7,106 nt of DNA from an uncultured Oscillospiraceae bacterium. GTDB taxonomy: Bacteria; Bacillota; Clostridia; Oscillospirales; Oscillospiraceae. Made by a program: the position numbers and the translations under genes. Position 1 is the stretch's first letter. Each line of letters starts with the position of its first letter. Under the pieces are notes generated by a model. It ran no database searches. It saw only the letters and a list, made by a program, of their open reading frames with translations, and was not told where the DNA came from. The stretch is taken from the NCBI GenBank assembly GCA_934590505.1, contig CAKTPC010000101.1, positions 1 through 7,106 on the forward strand, in the 5' to 3' direction. Below are positions 4,201-7,106 of the stretch, piece after piece.

Positions 4201-7106
4201 TTTTACCTCTCTATGACAAGGTGCGCGGCCTGTTCTATATCTGCTATGACACCGTGAACAATGCCGGCAGTGGCGGCTGGTATGACCTGATGGCGAGCGA
4301 GGCCGTGCTGACAAGCTACATCGCCGTTGCGAAAGGGGATGTGCCGATGCGGCACTGGCGTGCACTGAGCCGTGCACAGCTTCAGAAGGACGGCTACCGC
4401 GGCCTTGCAAGCTGGACGGGGACAATGTTTGAATACCTTATGCCGGCGCTGTTCCTGCCGCTTTACCGGGCGAGCCTGCTCTTCGAGAGCAGCCGCTTCT
4501 GCCTGTATGTGCAGAAGCGCCGCCATTTTGCGGGCAAGCCCTGGGGCATATCCGAGAGCGCGTTCTATTCGCTCGATGCTTCCCTCTGTTATCGCTACAA
4601 GGCGCACGGCTGCCCCGACCTCGCCCTCAAGCGCGGACAGGAGAGCGACATGGTCATCTCACCCTACAGCAGCTTTCTCACTCTCGCGGTCGACCCAGCC
4701 GCCGCGGTGCGCAATCTGCGACGCCTGCGCGATATCGGAGCCTATGGGCGCTGGGGATATATAGAGGCGCTGGACTTCACGCCCGGGCGCTGCCGCCGTG
4801 CAGATGGTGAGCAGGTGCGCTGCTACATGGCGCACCACGTCAGCATGAGCCTGCTCGCCGCGGCGAACGCGGCGGACGGCGGCTGCGTGCAGGAGCTGTT
4901 CATGGCCGATCCGTCAATGGCGGCATACACGCTGCTGCTTCAGGAGAAGCTGCCGGACTCGGGCGTTGTGATGCGGCGGGACAGCTCGCCCGTACCGGAG
5001 CGGCCGCGTCAGCATGATAAGAGCCGCTGGGAGATAAAGGGCGGCAAGGAGGATTCCGGGAATCATGCCTGCCTGCTCTCAAACGGGGCATACAGCATCC
5101 GCGTCACAGACGACGGGAACAGCGCCGCTTTCTTAGGCGGCTGCTGCGTATACGACTGCAAGCGCCCGGAGGATACGCTGAGTCTCAAACTCGGCGGCAA
5201 AAGGCTGCTGCCTGCCGGTGGAGAATACGCATGGACGCTGAGCGAGGATCATGCCGCATGGAGCTTTGAACATGACGGTGCACAGTGTACCGTGACGCTT
5301 GCAGTTATCGACGGCGAGCTTGGCGAGCTTACCGAGGTGCAGCTTCGCGGGACCGGGCGCGCGCAGCTTGAGCTCGGCTTTCGCCCGGTGCTTGCTGCAC
5401 TGCGCGATGCGGAGAGCCACAGCGCGTACTGGAAACTCGGCATGACGGCGCAGGAGTGTGAAAACTCTATCCTGCTGCATCGGCTGCCGAAGGGCGATAA
5501 GCCGGGGATATGGCTGTGCCTTGCCTGTGATCACCCGGCCCGCTTCACGGCTGACGAGCAGGGCGGCGCGGAAGCGCTTGTCTCCCCCTATCTGCACGCG
5601 GCGGTGATTGTACCGCAGACTCACGCGGGTCAGACGGCCACGCTGCGTTTTGCTCTCTGCATCGGGACGGACGCGAAGTCCGCCCGTGACGGCGCGGCGC
5701 GCATATTATCTTCCGGAGTCTGCGGAGGGAGTATGCCGGACGCGGCAGCGATACACCTCGGCATGAACGCGGCAGAGCTTGGCGCGGCGATGGAGCTTGT
5801 GCTGCCGCTGTGGAGAAACACTCTATCAAACGCCGCGCCTCAGAGCGAGCTTTGGCGATACGGCATATCCGGTGATCTGCCTATAATATGCTGCGACGGA
5901 GGCGCAGTGGAGACAGAAAAGCTTTTGCGGCGCTTCTGCCTGCTCAAAAGCTGCGGGCTTGATGCAGAGCTTGTTTATCTCACACGCGAGCAGGGCGAAT
6001 ATCTCCAGCCGCTGCTGCGGCACATCGGACAGGTGCTTGCCCCCGTCGGGTTGGAAGCGCTGATCGGCACCCCGGGCGGCGTGTTCACAGCGCCGCTTGA
6101 GGCTGCGGAAACGGTGAAGAGCCGCGCTGCGGTAGTCATCGGTGAAGCGCAGAAGCAGTATCACCCGCTGCGTGGCCCGGAGCTGAGCGCCCGCCGTGCT
6201 GCGGATTGTGTTCCGAAACACAGTTGGGACAACACGAAATTCACATTTGAAGTAAACGACACTCTGCCTGCACGGATATGGCAGCACATCATCACAAACG
6301 GCAGCCTCGGTGCGATAGCTGCGGACATCGGCCCGGCGGGGCTGTGGTACAAAAACGCGCGGGAGATGCCGCTTATTGCGCCGCCGGGGGATATATACGA
6401 TGTAAGAAGTCCGGAGCGGCTGTATGTCATGTATGGCGGCAGGCCTGTCAGTCTCTTTGCAGCGAACGACGGATTCATCTGCCGAGTGAGCTTCGCGCCT
6501 GGATGCGCGGAGTGGGAAAAGGAGATCGGGAAAAACAGGATCAGGACGCGTCTGTTTATACCGCAGGGGCTGGATGCGCGCGTGCTGCTAATCGACGGGG
6601 CAGACGGCCTGCCGCTCATCTGGGAGCTTAAGCCAGCTCTTGGAGGAAAGGACGGGGCATGTCTGCGCATTGAAGAGGAGCCGGGGATTATCCGCCTCTC
6701 AAGTCTGGATTCGTATTATCCCGGCCAGCAGATGCTCGTCGGGAGCAGCGCGGAGCTTGACGCTGAGACGGATTTCTCACCTGCCGCGCTGCGCATAAAG
6801 ATGAATGCCGGTGCGGAGACCGTGCTCTGCTGCGGCTGCTGCACGGAGACGGAGCTGCGGGAGCTGTGCGCACCTGACACCGCGTGCTCGCTTCTGAATG
6901 CAGTATCCGCGCGCTGGGCGAGACTTCTCGGAACGTTTTCAATGCGCTGCGGAGCCGGTGCGCTGGAGCACTATATGAACGGCTGGGCGGTCTACCAGAC
7001 TATAGCCTGCCGCCTTGAGGGGCGCAGCAGCATATACCAGAGCGGCGGCGCGCTCGGCTTCCGCGATCAGCTTCAGGACAGCATAAACCTGCTGCTCATA
7101 AACCGC
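1287..7106 (+). CDS. ndvB: Cyclic beta-1,2-glucan synthase-like protein (GT84 / glycoamylase-like / GH94), 3' end outside window
   Basis: One frame is open without a stop for 1,940 codons to the last base. Order of parts: cytosolic N-terminus (1-270); two membrane helices (about 275-294, 296-316); GT84 module (340-650); four or more membrane helices (652-692, 775-816) flanking a conserved LLPFEAW...LLQWQT segment; glycoamylase-like GH189-type module (837-1195); GH94-type beta-sandwiches (from 1263 and about 1640); and the start of the GH94 barrel with GFRDQLQD (1925-1931). Studied family members (NdvB, ChvB, Cgs; near 2,800 residues) build beta-1,2-glucan from UDP-glucose at the inner membrane, cyclise it and trim it by phosphorolysis. 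Here DxD is at residue 471, against somewhat beyond 600 in the Brucella enzyme, so the N-terminus is shorter; 400-500 residues probably remain. The symbol is a family label; the product in a Gram-positive host is inferred. Cysteine is unusually frequent. Confidence 0.9.
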   Translation, partial: MDSMNLAPYIDNEKLADYAASCARLLKSTGTQSGSESALRLHESIRELRRCRDTLHRRYTGAPAVPSGCEWLLDNWYMIQREGPAAEGELRRARSLRRCRDGLIATELCRTLLQSGHGRLTEQRCRIFLNAFQSVTVLRRGELYLFPAAMRAAVIQALAAVCRDMLNSSDAEAYAQELEALFSSLRLLSSMDMESLLDSVDVCSAILAQDPTGDYPKMDRETKTEYLRRLEVMAAQRDAEEYTLASELIEKAKAENRHVGFLLLHEPGRWGAALYIAANVLLTLFISLCISFSLGSLWLAALLLLPVSELVKAAVDFLLMRVVRPRPMPRFDLSDGVPEEGKSICVISVILGSCDAKRLEALHLASRREGKNLSFGLLADLPGAPTAETPRDAELLRDAQSAIDALNKKYGGGFYLFTRHRSFNGESYSGHERKRGALIELAKLLCGEDSELSVTGDEAALRGTRYIITLDADTRIYPGSLSLLIGAAMHPLCTPVIDEESNVVVSGHAIIHPRIETELESANSTDFSLIFAGAGGCDPYCSLCGELYMDAFGSGGFAGKGLIDPKALLRCTAVRFPDGRILSHDALEGAYLRGAYMSDAEFSDAFPDKPLLYFKRQNRWIRGDWQNARWIFARELSDIDRFRLFDSLRRSLVAPLTFIAILCGFFMSAPGLALAAWSALLALLSSLFLSLIDRSFSRREHVRLKRHTRLLTGAGGAIVRTFMRLWLLPFEAWVSAAAILTALWRMLISHRKLLQWQTFAQTSGGEQLGENVRAMWLSVVTGVLLMAFSPTIIGKSAGFMWLLSPAAAAALALPAYKGTAIAAHDREMLRSAMAACWRYLKDFSTKEDNFLPPDNFQEQPPTGTAHRTSPTNIGLALAAAAVSAECGIIPRKEAAGYISRAAAALEKMPRCMGHYYNWYDTRTLAPLSPPYISTVDSGNMYAGLLCAANALDGWGEAELSSRLRAIMAGMDFLPLYDKVRGLFYICYDTVNNAGSGGWYDLMASEAVLTSYIAVAKGDVPMRHWRALSRAQLQKDGYRGLASWTGTMFEYLMPALFLPLYRASLLFESSRFCLYVQKRRHFAGKPWGISESAFYSLDASLCYRYKAHGCPDLALKRGQESDMVISPYSSFLTLAVDPAAAVRNLRRLRDIGAYGRWGYIEALDFTPGRCRRADGEQVRCYMAHHVSMSLLAAANAADGGCVQELFMADPSMAAYTLLLQEKLPDSGVVMRRDSSPVPERPRQHDKSRWEIKGGKEDSGNHACLLSNGAYSIRVTDDGNSAAFLGGCCVYDCKRPEDTLSLKLGGKRLLPAGGEYAWTLSEDHAAWSFEHDGAQCTVTLAVIDGELGELTEVQLRGTGRAQLELGFRPVLAALRDAESHSAYWKLGMTAQECENSILLHRLPKGDKPGIWLCLACDHPARFTADEQGGAEALVSPYLHAAVIVPQTHAGQTATLRFALCIGTDAKSARDGAARILSSGVCGGSMPDAAAIHLGMNAAELGAAMELVLPLWRNTLSNAAPQSELWRYGISGDLPIICCDGGAVETEKLLRRFCLLKSCGLDAELVYLTREQGEYLQPLLRHIGQVLAPVGLEALIGTPGGVFTAPLEAAETVKSRAAVVIGEAQKQYHPLRGPELSARRAADCVPKHSWDNTKFTFEVNDTLPARIWQHIITNGSLGAIAADIGPAGLWYKNAREMPLIAPPGDIYDVRSPERLYVMYGGRPVSLFAANDGFICRVSFAPGCAEWEKEIGKNRIRTRLFIPQGLDARVLLIDGADGLPLIWELKPALGGKDGACLRIEEEPGIIRLSSLDSYYPGQQMLVGSSAELDAETDFSPAALRIKMNAGAETVLCCGCCTETELRELCAPDTACSLLNAVSARWARLLGTFSMRCGAGALEHYMNGWAVYQTIACRLEGRSSIYQSGGALGFRDQLQDSINLLLINR
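2106..2246 (+). other. First membrane hairpin of the glucan synthase
   Basis: Residues 274-320 hold two hydrophobic stretches (about 275-294 and 296-316) split by a short SLGSLW turn and followed by a basic segment (MRVVRPRP). By the positive-inside rule the basic side, and hence the GT84 module that follows, is cytosolic, as in the family. Confidence 0.7.
2304..3236 (+). other. GT84 glycosyltransferase module
   Basis: This is the GT2-like fold of the family. Visible signatures are HERKRG (431-436), TLDADTR with the metal/UDP-binding D471-x-D473, GKGLIDPKAL near 559, SHDALEG with D585 and E588 as the likely acceptor/catalytic acidic site, and RQNRWIRGDW (616-625), the Q-x-x-RW type motif of processive synthases. 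All are intact, so the polymerase should be active. A CxxxCxxC cluster (C537, C541, C544) replaces non-cysteine residues expected around the DPY motif. Confidence 0.85.
3240..3734 (+). other. Second membrane block of the glucan synthase
   Basis: Residues 652-671 and 672-692 form a hydrophobic pair. Residues 722-757 are the conserved amphipathic LLPFEAW...SHRKLLQWQT segment, and 775-794 and 798-816 form a second pair. With the first hairpin this gives about six helices, which fits export of the growing glucan through the enzyme itself. Confidence 0.65.
3795..4871 (+). other. Glycoamylase-like cyclising module (GH189 type)
   Basis: Residues 837-1195 carry the family blocks WRYLKDF (837-843), RTSPTNIGL (867-875), YYNWYDT (915-921), STVDSGN (933-939), YDLMASEA (999-1006), SWTGTMFEYLMP (1042-1053), PWGISESAF (1085-1093), YIEALDFTP (1158-1166) and YMAHH (1180-1184). 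In studied enzymes this module performs the transglycosylation that closes the glucan ring. Conserved acidic residues in these blocks include E1005, E1049, E1090 and E1160; I cannot assign the catalytic pair from sequence. After MAHH the usual QGM is VSM here. Confidence 0.85.
5064..7106 (+). other. GH94-type phosphorylase region (incomplete at window end)
   Basis: The first sandwich begins at LLSNGAYS (1263-1270) and is diverged. A linker carries the conserved LWRYGISGDLP (1522-1532). The second sandwich carries ARIWQHIITNGSLG (1662-1675) and WYKNARE (1687-1693), matching the family W-x-N-SRE block. The barrel opens with MNGWAVYQ (1897-1904), then RSSIYQSGGALGFRDQLQD (1913-1931); the two aspartates D1927 and D1931 lie in the motif that holds the GH94 general acid. 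The rest of the barrel is beyond the window. In the family this region shortens the glucan by phosphorolysis. Confidence 0.82.

Noticed and set aside
3805..4425. 206-residue minus-strand frame
   Set aside because: It is Arg/Ser/Pro-rich shadow coding opposite the conserved cyclising module, an effect of high GC at third codon positions.
5133..5624. 163-residue minus-strand frame, and others at 5826-6287 and 6161-6670
   Set aside because: They are opposite the intact glucan synthase frame, have no ribosome sites and no recognisable domains; long antisense frames are expected in GC-rich genes.
1..7106. CRISPR array, tRNA, rRNA, insertion sequence or phage att site
   Set aside because: No regularly spaced repeats, cloverleaf, conserved rRNA segments, transposase frame or integrase was seen on either strand.

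Overview
The window looks like chromosomal DNA of an anaerobic, low-to-mid GC Gram-positive of the Clostridia, perhaps Oscillospiraceae/Ruminococcaceae. That placement is inference: it rests on the ParE/RelE-type toxin style, a short collagen-like Gly-X-Y protein with a strong GGAGG ribosome site, and the compact, Cys-rich style of the large enzyme. No rRNA, tRNA, CRISPR array or transposase gene is visible.

Layout. Bases 1-282 are the 3' end of a ParE/RelE-family toxin gene whose start, and probably its antitoxin, lie before the window; a strong terminator follows (299-327). Bases 328-734 hold no convincing gene. They are AT-richer and contain a long hairpin (517-580) whose mismatches are all G-U pairs on the + strand, a probable two-way terminator (611-644), and two diverged copies of a short direct repeat (505-533 and 718-746). 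The second copy runs into the last codons of the next gene. Bases 735-968 on the minus strand encode a 77-residue collagen-like protein with a (Cys-Gly)5 tract, 13 Gly-X-Y triplets and no C-terminal domain. A 318-base divergent intergenic region follows.

From 1287 to the end of the window and beyond, one uninterrupted + strand frame of 1,940 codons encodes a cyclic beta-1,2-glucan synthase-like protein (NdvB/ChvB/Cgs family). Modules visible in order are an N-terminal cytosolic region, a membrane hairpin, a GT84 glycosyltransferase, a second membrane block, a glycoamylase-like cyclising (GH189-type) module, GH94-type beta-sandwich regions, and the start of the GH94 catalytic barrel, where the window cuts it off. 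Reading frame 3 contains this gene; nearly all other long frames from 1290 onward are GC-driven shadows.

How the parts may work together. In studied members of the family the GT84 module polymerises glucose from UDP-glucose, the glycoamylase-like module closes the ring, and the GH94 module trims chain length by phosphorolysis. All three are present here with most signature motifs intact. The divergently transcribed collagen-like gene shares only the intergenic region with it; a functional link is not shown. The least explained part is the 360-746 stretch: a possible structured RNA or dispersed element that appears to have supplied the 3' end of the collagen-like gene.
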